A stretch of 49,563 nt of DNA, from NCBI GenBank assembly GCA_900549955.1, contig URQH01000011.1, positions 1-49,563 of the forward strand, given 5' to 3'. The notes beneath the pieces are model-generated. The model did no database searches. It saw only the letters and a list, made by a program, of their open reading frames with translations, and had not been told where the DNA came from. Source of the stretch: an uncultured Eubacteriales bacterium (GTDB lineage: Bacteria > Bacillota > Clostridia > Christensenellales > CAG-138). This document shows positions 31,580 through 39,451 of the stretch, in pieces. Numbering within the stretch: position 1 is the first letter of the stretch; each line of letters opens with the position of its first letter. Made by a program: the position numbers and the translations under genes.

Positions 31580-32908
31580 ATGAGCACCAAACCGCTGGTC
31601 GCCATCGTCGGGCGGCCCAACGTTGGAAAATCTACGCTGTTCAACCGGCTCGTCGGCCGCCGCGTCGCCATCGTCGAGGATACGCCCGGCGTGACGCGCG
31701 ACCGCATCTATGGCGACGCCGAGTGGTTGCAATACGCCTTTACGCTGATCGACACGGGCGGCATTGAACCGGATAACCCGGATCAAATCGCCGTGCAGAT
31801 GCGGCGGCAGGCCGAGCTGGCCATTGAAACGGCGGACGTGATCGTGTTCCTGGTCGACGGGCGCGAGGGCATGACCGCGGCGGATCAGGAGGTGGCCTCC
31901 CTGCTGCGCAAGAGCCGAAAGCCGGTGGTGCTCGCCGTCAACAAGGTAGACGCGCAGAAGTTTGAGGACGCCGCTTACGAGTTTTATGCGCTGGGCTTGG
32001 GCGTCCCGGTGACCGTGTCCGCCGCGCAGGGGCTGGGGCTGGGCGACCTGCTCGACGAGGTGGTGCGCGATTTTCCTGCAGTGCCGGAGCAGGCGGAGGA
32101 ACGGCGGATCAACATCGCGGTCGTAGGCAAGCCGAACGTCGGCAAGTCCAGCCTGGTCAACGCGCTGCTGGGGGAGGAGCGCACGATCGTGTCCGATGTG
32201 CCGGGCACTACGCGCGACTCGGTCGACACGCCGTTTCAGCACGGCGACCGGCTGTACACGCTCGTGGACACTGCGGGCATCCGGCGCAAGCGCAGCATCG
32301 AGGACGAGAGCATCGAACGCTACAGCGTCATCCGGTCGCTGGCCGCCGTGCGTCGCGCGGACGTGGTGCTCATCGTGTGCGATGCGAGCCAGGGCCTGAG
32401 CGAGCAGGACGTGCGCATCGCGGGCTATGCGCACGAGGAGGGGAAGCCCTCCGTGCTGCTTGTGAACAAGTGGGATCTGGTGGAGAAGGATACCTATACC
32501 ATTGAAACCTTCAAAAAGGACATTCTGGTCGACCTGGCGTTCATGAGCTATGTGCCGATGCTGTTCCTCTCCGCCAAGACGGGGCAGCGCGTGAACCGCG
32601 TGCTGCAGCTGGCGGACGAGGTGTACGAGCAGAGCTGCCGCCGCATCCCGACCGGCACGCTGAACGACATCGTCGGCGAGGCGGTCATGGCGAATGAGCC
32701 GCCGTCCGACAAGGGCCGCCGCCTGAAGCTGTATTATGCGACGCAGGCGGCCACGCAGCCGCCCACGTTCGTCGTCTTTGTCAACGACGAGAAGCTCGTG
32801 CATTTTTCCTATCAGAGGTATCTCGAGAACTATTTGCGGAAATCCTTTTCGCTGGAGGGCACGCCCATCCGCCTGTTTTTCCGCAGCCGCCGGCAGGAGG
32901 GGACCTGA
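31580..32908 (+). CDS. der: Ribosome assembly GTPase Der (EngA)
   Basis: A 442-residue GTPase with two tandem G domains and a C-terminal KH-like domain, acting in 50S subunit maturation. The first domain has G1 GRPNVGKSTLF, DTPGVTRD, DTGG and NKVD. The second has GKPNVGKSSLV, DVPGTTRD, DTAGIRRK and NKWD. The KH-like end includes RRLKLYYATQAATQPPTFVVF and the terminal FFRSRRQEG. ATG 31580 follows GGGAG about 13 bases upstream and lies 19 bases after the radical SAM stop, so both are probably co-transcribed. plsY follows after a 90-base gap. Confidence 0.97.
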   Translation: MSTKPLVAIVGRPNVGKSTLFNRLVGRRVAIVEDTPGVTRDRIYGDAEWLQYAFTLIDTGGIEPDNPDQIAVQMRRQAELAIETADVIVFLVDGREGMTAADQEVASLLRKSRKPVVLAVNKVDAQKFEDAAYEFYALGLGVPVTVSAAQGLGLGDLLDEVVRDFPAVPEQAEERRINIAVVGKPNVGKSSLVNALLGEERTIVSDVPGTTRDSVDTPFQHGDRLYTLVDTAGIRRKRSIEDESIERYSVIRSLAAVRRADVVLIVCDASQGLSEQDVRIAGYAHEEGKPSVLLVNKWDLVEKDTYTIETFKKDILVDLAFMSYVPMLFLSAKTGQRVNRVLQLADEVYEQSCRRIPTGTLNDIVGEAVMANEPPSDKGRRLKLYYATQAATQPPTFVVFVNDEKLVHFSYQRYLENYLRKSFSLEGTPIRLFFRSRRQEGT

Positions 32909-32961
32909 CGCGCGGCCGCGCCGTACCCGACCGTCCCATTGTCATCCAAGAACCTCTGTGG

Positions 32962-32998
32962 AAAGGAGGCTTCGCACGGCGAAGCGTCGGAATTTGCC
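32962..32998 (+). promoter_or_regulatory. Hairpin between ribosome-binding site and plsY start
   Basis: A strong AAAGGAGG (32962-32969) lies 29 bases before the ATG at 32999, much too far for normal initiation. Between them a perfect 7-bp hairpin (GCTTCGC, 32969-32975, with GCGAAGC, 32979-32985) could bring the two closer, leaving about 13 bases. Confidence 0.5.
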
Positions 32999-33607
32999 AT
33001 GGTGCAATATGAGTGGAATACCCTGTTTGCCATTGCCTGTGCGCTGATTGGGTATCTGTGCGGGAATTTACAGACGTCCATCCTGATCAGCAAGCGGTTT
33101 TACCATGACGACGTGCGCGACCACGGCAGCGGCAACGCGGGCAGCACCAACATGGTGCGCGTGTTTGGTTTTAAGCCGGGGATCGTCACGTTTGTGGGCG
33201 ACTTTGTCAAGGCGGTGATTGCCGTGTTGCTCGGCCGGCTGCTGATGGGCACGCTTGGCGGTTATATCAGCGCGCTATGTACCGTCCTTGGGCATTGCTT
33301 CCCGGCGTTTGCCGGGTTTCGTGGCGGCAAGGGCGTGGCCTCTTCTTTCGCCATTGCCTGGATGACATTCCCGCTTGGCGCCGCGATCACGACCGTGGCC
33401 GTGGCGATCGTGCTGGCGGCGAGCAAAAAGGTCTCGCTGGGCTCGCTGAGCGGCATGGTCGTGTTTTTGCTGACTACGGTGCTGCTGCGACGCACGGACG
33501 TGGCCTTGATGGCGCTGGCGTTCGTGCTGACGGTGCTCGTGTATCTCAGGCATCTGGACAATATCCGCCGGCTACTGCACGGCGAGGAAAAGCAAATCGT
33601 CAACTAA
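32999..33607 (+). CDS. plsY: Acyl-phosphate:glycerol-3-phosphate acyltransferase PlsY
   Basis: A 202-residue integral membrane acyltransferase for the first step of phospholipid synthesis. The three PlsY motifs are visible: HGSGNAGSTNMVRVFG (motif 1, glycerol-3-phosphate), the segment before GHCFPAFAGFRGGKGVASS (motif 2, GGKG), and LGSLSGMVVF with the last helix. About five membrane helices are predicted. I place the start at ATG 32999; a TTG at 32939 would add 20 non-conserved residues ahead of the family N-terminus. It lies between der and spoIVA. In many Clostridia gpsA sits between plsY and spoIVA, but here it is absent. Confidence 0.92.
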   Translation: MVQYEWNTLFAIACALIGYLCGNLQTSILISKRFYHDDVRDHGSGNAGSTNMVRVFGFKPGIVTFVGDFVKAVIAVLLGRLLMGTLGGYISALCTVLGHCFPAFAGFRGGKGVASSFAIAWMTFPLGAAITTVAVAIVLAASKKVSLGSLSGMVVFLLTTVLLRRTDVALMALAFVLTVLVYLRHLDNIRRLLHGEEKQIVN

Positions 33608-33632
33608 TCTTTCTTCTATTTGCGCGCCTCTC

Positions 33633-33659
33633 ACATATATTGGTAACGACCGATACAAG
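33633..33659 (+). promoter_or_regulatory. Possible sigma-E promoter of spoIVA
   Basis: Between plsY and spoIVA the sequence holds ACATA (33633-33637), a 14-base gap and GATACAAG (33652-33659), similar to the sigma-E pattern (ATA...CATACAAT) of mother-cell genes. It is imperfect at the first -10 base and the spacing is uncertain. It lies 19 bases ahead of the spoIVA start. Confidence 0.4.
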
Positions 33660-33678
33660 CAGGAGGGAGAGGCGCGTC

Positions 33679-35154
33679 ATGGACAGAACAGAGCTCTATC
33701 GAGACATCGCCAAAAGAACACAGGGCGACATCTACATCGGTGTCGTCGGTCCCGTACGCACGGGAAAATCTACGTTTATCAAGCGCTTTTTGGACTTGCT
33801 CGTCCTGCCGAACATCGAGAACGAGCACGTCAAAGCCCGCGTGATCGATGAGCTCCCGCAGAGCGGCGCGGGCCGCTCCATCATGACGACACAGCCGCGG
33901 TTTGTGCCCAACGAGGCCGTGCGCGTGGAATTTGCCGATCACCAGTTTTGCAACGTGCGCCTGGTGGACTGCGTGGGGTATCTGGTGCCCGGCGCCATCG
34001 GCCATATGGAGGACGATGCGCCGCGCATGGTGCGCACGCCGTGGTTCGACTACGACATCCCGTTTGAGGAGGCCGCGGAGCTGGGCACCCACAAGGTGAT
34101 TGCGGAGCATTCGACGATCGGCATCGTCATGACCACGGACGGCAGCATTACGGAGCTGCCGCGCGAGAGCTATGTGGAGGCCGAAGCGCGGGTCATCCGC
34201 GAGATGCAGCAGACCGGCAAGCCGTTTGTGGTCATCGTGAACAGCATCGACCCGGAGGGCGATGCGGCGCAGGCACTGCGCGAGTCGCTGTCTGAACAGT
34301 ACGGCGTGTGCGCGATCTGCCTCAACGCCATGCAGATGACCGCTTCCCAGGCGGCGCAGCTCATCGAGGAGATTTTGCTCGAGTTCCCGCTGCGCATGAT
34401 CGAGGTGAACATCCCGGCGTTCATGCGCGCCCTGCCGCGCGACCACTGGCTCATGCAGCGCGTCCTGCTGCCGATCTATGCCGCGCTGCCGCAGCTCAAT
34501 CGCGTGCGGGACTACCGGTATCTCACGGAGGAGCTGGCGCATGTGGAACAGTTCCTGCCCGCGCGGGTGGAGCGAGTGGCGCTGGGCGAGGGCGTGGCGA
34601 CCATCGTGCTGCAGCCGGAGGAGGGGCTGTTTTATGCCATCCTCGGCGAGGAGTGCGGGTGCAATATCCGGGATGACTTTGAGCTCATCTCCGCCATGAA
34701 GGAGTTTGTGGAGGCCAAAGCCGAGTTCGACCGCATTTCCGGCGCGCTCGAGGAGGCGCGGCGCACGGGCTATGGCGTGGTGCCGCCGGCCGTGGACGAA
34801 ATGGAGCTGGACGAACCGGAGATCGTGCGGCAGGGGAACCGGTTCGGCGTCAAGCTGCGGGCCAGGGCGTCCGGGTTGCATGTGATCCGCGTGGACATCG
34901 AGAGCGAGGTCAGCCCCATCGTGGGGACGGAGCAGCAGTCCGAGGCGCTCGTGCAATACCTGCTGTCGGCGTTTGAAGAGGATCCTGCGGCCATCTGGCA
35001 GACGAACATCTTTGGCAAGTCGCTCTACGACCTGGTGCGCGACGGCATGACCGGCAAGGGCAACATGCCGCCTGCGGTACAGCAGCGCATTCAGAACACG
35101 CTGCAGCGCATTGTGAACGAGGGCTGCAACGGGCTCATCTGTATCATGCTTTGA
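33679..35154 (+). CDS. spoIVA: Stage IV sporulation protein A, coat-morphogenetic ATPase
   Basis: A 491-residue protein, the same length as Bacillus SpoIVA (492). It polymerises with ATP on the forespore surface to form the basement layer of the coat. Walker A is VGPVRTGKSTFIKRF near residues 23-37; RSIMTTQPRFVP and VDCVGYLVPGAIGHM cover switch regions. The C-terminal end CNGLICIML is the strongly conserved tail used for anchoring by SpoVM. ATG 33679 has AGGAGGGAGAGG upstream, and a possible sigma-E promoter precedes it. It is the first of three sporulation genes in a row (gpr and spoIIP follow), separated by a terminator. Confidence 0.97.
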   Translation: MDRTELYRDIAKRTQGDIYIGVVGPVRTGKSTFIKRFLDLLVLPNIENEHVKARVIDELPQSGAGRSIMTTQPRFVPNEAVRVEFADHQFCNVRLVDCVGYLVPGAIGHMEDDAPRMVRTPWFDYDIPFEEAAELGTHKVIAEHSTIGIVMTTDGSITELPRESYVEAEARVIREMQQTGKPFVVIVNSIDPEGDAAQALRESLSEQYGVCAICLNAMQMTASQAAQLIEEILLEFPLRMIEVNIPAFMRALPRDHWLMQRVLLPIYAALPQLNRVRDYRYLTEELAHVEQFLPARVERVALGEGVATIVLQPEEGLFYAILGEECGCNIRDDFELISAMKEFVEAKAEFDRISGALEEARRTGYGVVPPAVDEMELDEPEIVRQGNRFGVKLRARASGLHVIRVDIESEVSPIVGTEQQSEALVQYLLSAFEEDPAAIWQTNIFGKSLYDLVRDGMTGKGNMPPAVQQRIQNTLQRIVNEGCNGLICIML

Positions 35155-35169
35155 CGGGACGGGAACACT

Positions 35170-35202
35170 AAGGGCCACAGCCGCGCGCTGCGGCCCTTTT
35201 TC
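35170..35202 (+). terminator. spoIVA terminator
   Basis: AAGGGCC pairs with GGCCCTT outside a further short stem and loop, followed by TTTTCC. It lies 16 bases after the spoIVA stop. Confidence 0.8.
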
Positions 35203-35246
35203 CTGCCTGCGGCGCGGCCGCAGTCTGTTTCGTTTTGGGAGGAGCT

Positions 35247-36170
35247 ATGCAACATTGCAGGACCGATCTGGCGCGCGAAGCGCGCGACCTGGCCGGCAGC
35301 TCGCTGGAGGGTATTGAACAGGTGACCGAGCGGCGGGACGGGCTCAGCGTCGAGCGCATCACCATCTGTACGGAGGCGGCCGCACAGCGGCTGGGCAAGC
35401 CGCGCGGCCGCTATGTGACGATCGATGCGGACGACATCCCCGCGCGCGACCCGCGCGTGTTTGCCGCCGTGTCCCGCCGGATTGCGGCGGAGCTCGAGGG
35501 GCTTTTGGCGGAGCTGCCGCCCGATGGCGACGTGATGGTGATCGGCCTTGGAAACCGGTTTGTGACGCCGGATGCGCTGGGGCCGGAGACGGCGGACCGT
35601 ATCTATGTGACGCGGCACATCCGTACCGACGCGCCGGAACTGGCGCCGAGCGGCCTGCGGGCCGTCTCGGCCATGGCGCCCGGCGTGCTGGGGACGACCG
35701 GCATGGAAACGGTGGAAATTGTCAAGGGGCTTGTAGAGCACGCGCGCCCCGCCGCCGTGATCTGTATCGACGCGCTGGCGGCGCGCAGTACGGACCGGGT
35801 CAACCGTACCGTACAGTTGAGCGACAGCGGCATCAGCCCTGGTTCCGGCATCGGCAACCTGCGCGACGCGCTGTCCCGGGAGACGCTGGGCGTGCCGGTG
35901 ATCGCCATTGGCATCCCGATGGTCGTGTATGCCGCTACGATCGCGGCCGATACGGTCGGCCTGATTGCCGAGCGCACCGGCATTCCGGATGGCGGCGGCG
36001 CGCTGCGATCGCTCGTGAGCGAGGTGGTGCAGGAACACTTCGGCCCACTGATCGTCACGCCAAAGGAGATCGACCTCATCATCGACGATGCGGCGGAGAT
36101 GCTGGCCGACGGCATCAACCGCATGCTGCACCGCGCCTATTTTACAGAGATCCAGGCATTGCTCGACTGA
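35247..36170 (+). CDS. gpr: Germination protease GPR
   Basis: A 307-residue protease that degrades small acid-soluble spore proteins at germination. It is made as a zymogen in the forespore; the N-terminus CRTDLAREARDLAG is the conserved pro-region and cleavage zone. Diagnostic segments are VMVIGLGNRFVTPDALGPET, YVTRHIRTD and SAMAPGVLGTTGMETVEIVKG, the latter typical of the A25 peptidase core, then ARSTDRVNRTVQLSDSGISP and GIPMVVYAATI. It is slightly shorter than Bacillus GPR (368). ATG 35247 has GGGAGGAG 4 bases upstream. spoIIP follows 28 bases downstream, the same order as in Bacillus. Confidence 0.97.
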   Translation: MQHCRTDLAREARDLAGSSLEGIEQVTERRDGLSVERITICTEAAAQRLGKPRGRYVTIDADDIPARDPRVFAAVSRRIAAELEGLLAELPPDGDVMVIGLGNRFVTPDALGPETADRIYVTRHIRTDAPELAPSGLRAVSAMAPGVLGTTGMETVEIVKGLVEHARPAAVICIDALAARSTDRVNRTVQLSDSGISPGSGIGNLRDALSRETLGVPVIAIGIPMVVYAATIAADTVGLIAERTGIPDGGGALRSLVSEVVQEHFGPLIVTPKEIDLIIDDAAEMLADGINRMLHRAYFTEIQALLD

Positions 36171-36198
36171 GCGGCGCATACCCTGTATGGGAGGGGAC

Positions 36199-37227
36199 AT
36201 GCGGATGCGGGTTCGGGAACACAGCCATGCGGGAGCGCGGGTGAGGCACGCGCGGATACGAGGGCGGAGGTCGGAGGCGGGCCGCCTGCGCGTAGCGTTG
36301 CCGCTGTTTTCGTTTGCGTGCTTGTCGCTGCTGCTGCTGCTCTCCTATGGGCGGGCGGATATCGGCCTCGTGGCGATGGGCATGCCGGTGCTCGCGCAAC
36401 TGCCGGCGGATGCGCTGCAGGCGCCTGCCTCGGAAGCGGACAGTCAGCAGCCGCTGCGCCTGTCCGTCGTGGACACGCCGGACGTGCCGGTGCTGCAGGT
36501 GCAGCAGCCGGCGGACGCCGCGCCCACCATCCTCATCTATCATACGCATACCACCGAGGCGTACGGGCAGACGGAGACGTATACCTATGTGTCCACGGGC
36601 AGCTGGCGCACGGATGAGAATGACAAGAACATCGTGGCCGTCGGCGAGCGGCTGGCGGAGCTGCTGCGGGAGCGGGGATTTTCCGTGCTGCACGACACGA
36701 CGGACCACGAACCGCCCAAGCTGGCGACCGCATACAGCCGCTCGGAAGAGACGATGCGCGACTATCAGCAGAAGTATCCGTCGCTCGAGGTATTTATCGA
36801 TGTGCACCGCGACGCCTATGGCAACAGCGATACGCCCATCACCGACTATCTGGAGCTGGATGGCACGGAGGTCGCGCGCATGATGTTCGTGGTCGGCACG
36901 GGAGAAGGTGCCACCGGCACGGGTTTTGACGAAATGCCGGATTTTGAAAGCAATTACGCCCTTGCGGAGGCCATTACGAACCGGCTGACTGCGATTGACA
37001 GCCGCCTGGCTCGCCCCATCCGCGTCAAGACGGGGCGGTACAACCAGCACATCTCCAGCCACTGCCTGCTCGTGGAGGTGGGGCACAACTGCAACTCGCT
37101 GGATCAGGCGCTTGCGGCCATTCCGTATCTGGCGGACGCCATTGCGGCGTCGCTGGAGGAGGACGGGGTGCGCGCGGTCGCTACGCTGGAAGATGCGGGG
37201 GCGGCCGTCTGGGTGCCGGCAGTGTAA
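36199..37227 (+). CDS. spoIIP: Stage II sporulation protein P, peptidoglycan hydrolase
   Basis: A 342-residue membrane-anchored amidase/endopeptidase that works with SpoIID and SpoIIM in engulfment. There is an N-terminal basic stretch and one transmembrane helix (about 34-52). The catalytic domain has ILIYHTHTTEAY (zinc or active-site His), VFIDVHRDAYG, and the end NQHISSHCLLVEVGHNCNSL. ATG 36199 is chosen (GGGAGGGG just upstream); the ATG at 36187 also fits the frame. It is cotranscribed with gpr, as in Bacillus. It is convergent with dapB, and a shared hairpin lies at 37277-37309. Confidence 0.94.
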   Translation: MRMRVREHSHAGARVRHARIRGRRSEAGRLRVALPLFSFACLSLLLLLSYGRADIGLVAMGMPVLAQLPADALQAPASEADSQQPLRLSVVDTPDVPVLQVQQPADAAPTILIYHTHTTEAYGQTETYTYVSTGSWRTDENDKNIVAVGERLAELLRERGFSVLHDTTDHEPPKLATAYSRSEETMRDYQQKYPSLEVFIDVHRDAYGNSDTPITDYLELDGTEVARMMFVVGTGEGATGTGFDEMPDFESNYALAEAITNRLTAIDSRLARPIRVKTGRYNQHISSHCLLVEVGHNCNSLDQALAAIPYLADAIAASLEEDGVRAVATLEDAGAAVWVPAV

Positions 37228-37264
37228 GGGCCTGGGACTGGCCGGGGGGTGCGGCAAGCATGGG

Positions 37265-37309
37265 GGGCAAACAGAAACAGCGGAGCGGCCAAACTGGCCG
37301 CTCCGCTGT
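37265..37309 (-). terminator. Lysine operon terminator
   Basis: A 14-bp stem (ACAGCGGAGCGGCC with GGCCGCTCCGCTGT) and a 5-base loop (37277-37309), followed on the minus strand by TTCTGTTTG. It lies 22 bases beyond the dapB stop and also closes the spoIIP message on the plus strand. Confidence 0.8.
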
Positions 37310-37330
37310 CGTGCCGGCGCTGCCGGCGGT

Positions 37331-38554
37331 TCAATACTGCTTCAAAAACTGTTGCTGGATCTCCGCTGCGGCGCGTGCGGCCTGTGCCGCACTCACGCAT
37401 AGCTCGATCTTGGTTTCGCTCGTGGTGATCAGGCGGATGCGGATGTCCGCGTCTTCGAGAATGCCGAGCAGGTCGGCCGCCACGCCGGAACGCCGCGCCA
37501 TGCCCGGCCCTTCGATCACGAGCTTGGTCACGTCGCCCTCGGCAAACAGCTCAAATCCGTATTCGGCGCGGAGCGGGATCAGCGTGTTCACCGCTTCGCC
37601 CAGCTGCTTTTGCGGCACGGTAAAGCCCAGGCTGGCGTCCGTGCCGCCGGGCAGCGCCATCGAGATCATGTCCACGAACACGCCCTGTTCGGCGATGCGC
37701 GCCAGGATGCGCCGCACGAGCTTGCCGTCTGCGGGCAGGCCGGAGATGTGCAGGATCGCCTGCCCTTCGATGGCGGAGACGTGCGAGGCCACGTTGCTCT
37801 CGTTCACGATGTCCTGCATGTTGTACAGGCCGTTTTGCTTGCCGAGCAGGAAGCTGGCCGCCCGCAGCGCGCCGACGGCGAACACCTGTTTGGAATAGGC
37901 CCGGTGGTTGATCTCCACCACCTCGTCGCGCCCGAGAAACAGCACTTCGTGTTCCCCCACGATGGTGCCGCCGCGGACCGAGTGGAGGCCGATCTCCCCG
38001 TCGGCACGGCGCTTGTTCGTCTCGTGCCGGCCAAAGACGAGCTCGCTCTCGCCGGTGGATTCCGCCTGGATACAGCGCGCGAGCATCAGCGCGGTGCCGC
38101 TGGGCGCGTCGACCTTCCGGCGGTGGTGCCGCTCGATGATCTCCACGTCAAACCCGCTGCCGAGCGTGGCTTTTGCGTGGCGGATGAGCTCCATTTGCAG
38201 GTTCACGCCGAGGGACATGTTCCCGGTCTGAAAGACCGGTACTTGCTTGGCGGCGCCTTCGAGCAGGCGCAGGTGCCGCTCCGTGAGGCCGGTGGTGCCG
38301 ACGATGATCGGCACGCGGCGTTTTTGGGCCAGGCGCAGCGTGTCCGGCAGCGCGGCGGGGACGGAAAAGTCCACCAGCACGTCAAACGGCTCCTGCACGT
38401 CGTCGCAGGAGGCGTATACCGGGACGGGGCTGTTGCCCGCTGCGGCGCGGTCGACGCCCGCCACAACGGAATAGAGGCCGCTCTGGTTGGCAGCGGCCTC
38501 TGAAATTGCCCGCCCCATCTGGCCACAGATGCCATTGATCAGGATGCGGATCAT
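37331..38554 (-). CDS. dapB: 4-hydroxy-tetrahydrodipicolinate reductase fused to tandem ACT domains
   Basis: A 407-residue protein. Residues 1-249 are DapB: NAD(P) loop NGICGQMGRAI, VDFSVPAAL, VGTTGL, NMSLGVNLQ and catalytic ERHHRRKVDAPSGTA. Residues 258-405 are foreign to DapB and look like the regulatory ACT pair of aspartokinase: ILHISGLPADGKLVRRILARI, FVDMISMALPGGTD, VIEGPGMARRSGVAADLLGI and TTSETKIELCVSAAQA. Normal DapB is about 250-270 residues. The ACT tail probably binds lysine or another pathway amino acid and gives feedback control at the reductase step. SD GGAG lies 5 bases upstream. It is the third gene of asd-dapA-dapB; the fusion is the unusual feature. Confidence 0.92.
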   Translation of the reverse strand: MIRILINGICGQMGRAISEAAANQSGLYSVVAGVDRAAAGNSPVPVYASCDDVQEPFDVLVDFSVPAALPDTLRLAQKRRVPIIVGTTGLTERHLRLLEGAAKQVPVFQTGNMSLGVNLQMELIRHAKATLGSGFDVEIIERHHRRKVDAPSGTALMLARCIQAESTGESELVFGRHETNKRRADGEIGLHSVRGGTIVGEHEVLFLGRDEVVEINHRAYSKQVFAVGALRAASFLLGKQNGLYNMQDIVNESNVASHVSAIEGQAILHISGLPADGKLVRRILARIAEQGVFVDMISMALPGGTDASLGFTVPQKQLGEAVNTLIPLRAEYGFELFAEGDVTKLVIEGPGMARRSGVAADLLGILEDADIRIRLITTSETKIELCVSAAQAARAAAEIQQQFLKQY

Positions 38555-38572
38555 GGATGCTCCTTTCGGGGG

Positions 38573-39448
38573 TCAGATCAGTTCATAGGCGCGAAGCGTG
38601 TCTTCGATCAGGCGCAGGCTCGCTTCCGACGGGGGGACGAGCGGGAGCCGCACTTCCGGCTCGCACAGCTTCATCATGCCCATCATGGCCTTGACGGGAA
38701 TGGGGTTGACCTCGCAGAAGGCGGCGCGCCAGAGCGGGATCATCTGGATCTGCATCTCCCGCGCGGCCGCGAGGTCGCCCTTGAAGAACGATTCGCACAG
38801 GCTGTGCATCGCGTCCGGCATGACGTTGGCGATCGTGGAGATCACGCCCTTACCGCCAATGCTGAGCACGGGCAGCACATGGTCGTCGTTGCCGGCGTAG
38901 ATGTCGCAGTCGGGGCAGAGCGCGGCGAGGTTGACGATCTGTTCGATGTTGCCGCTCGCCTCCTTGGTGCCGACGATGTTCTCGTGCTTGAGCAGCTCCG
39001 CCATCGTGGCGGGCTGGATGTTGACGCCTGTGCGCGAGGGGACGTTGTAGGTGATGATGGGCAGATCCACGCTGTCGGCGACCGCCATAAAGTGTGCGAT
39101 GAGGCCGGCCTGCGTGGTCTTGTTGTAGTAGGGCGTGACCACGAGCAGCGCGTCCACGCCGATGGCCTCCGCGGAGCGGCTGTTTTCGATCACGGTGGAG
39201 GTGCAGTTGCCGCCCGTGCCGGCGATGACCGGCACGCGCCCGCCGACGCGCTCTACGACGAACTGGATGACGGAGAGTTTTTCATCCACGGACATCGTGG
39301 ATGCCTCGCCCGTCGTCCCGCAGACGACGATCGCGTCGGTCCCGCTGGCAATTTGCAGCTCAATCAGCCGGGTAAAGGCCGTGAAATCCACCGCGCCGTT
39401 GTGAAACGGCGTGATGATCGCCACGGCGGACCCCTGAAATACGGACAT
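38573..39448 (-). CDS. dapA: 4-hydroxy-tetrahydrodipicolinate synthase
   Basis: A 291-residue class I aldolase that condenses pyruvate with aspartate semialdehyde. Family motifs are present: GSAVAIITPF, VVCGTTGEASTMS (the substrate Thr pair), YYNKTTQAGLIAHF, ITYNVPSRTGVN (catalytic Tyr) and VGTKEASGNIEQI with the Schiff-base Lys. ATG 39448 has GGGAGG 8 bases upstream. It starts 3 bases after asd ends and lies 18 bases before dapB, so it is the middle gene of the operon. Its product feeds diaminopimelate for the wall, lysine, and dipicolinate for the spore core; sporulation genes lie directly beyond dapB. Confidence 0.97.
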   Translation of the reverse strand: MSVFQGSAVAIITPFHNGAVDFTAFTRLIELQIASGTDAIVVCGTTGEASTMSVDEKLSVIQFVVERVGGRVPVIAGTGGNCTSTVIENSRSAEAIGVDALLVVTPYYNKTTQAGLIAHFMAVADSVDLPIITYNVPSRTGVNIQPATMAELLKHENIVGTKEASGNIEQIVNLAALCPDCDIYAGNDDHVLPVLSIGGKGVISTIANVMPDAMHSLCESFFKGDLAAAREMQIQMIPLWRAAFCEVNPIPVKAMMGMMKLCEPEVRLPLVPPSEASLRLIEDTLRAYELI

Positions 39449-39451
39449 GAA

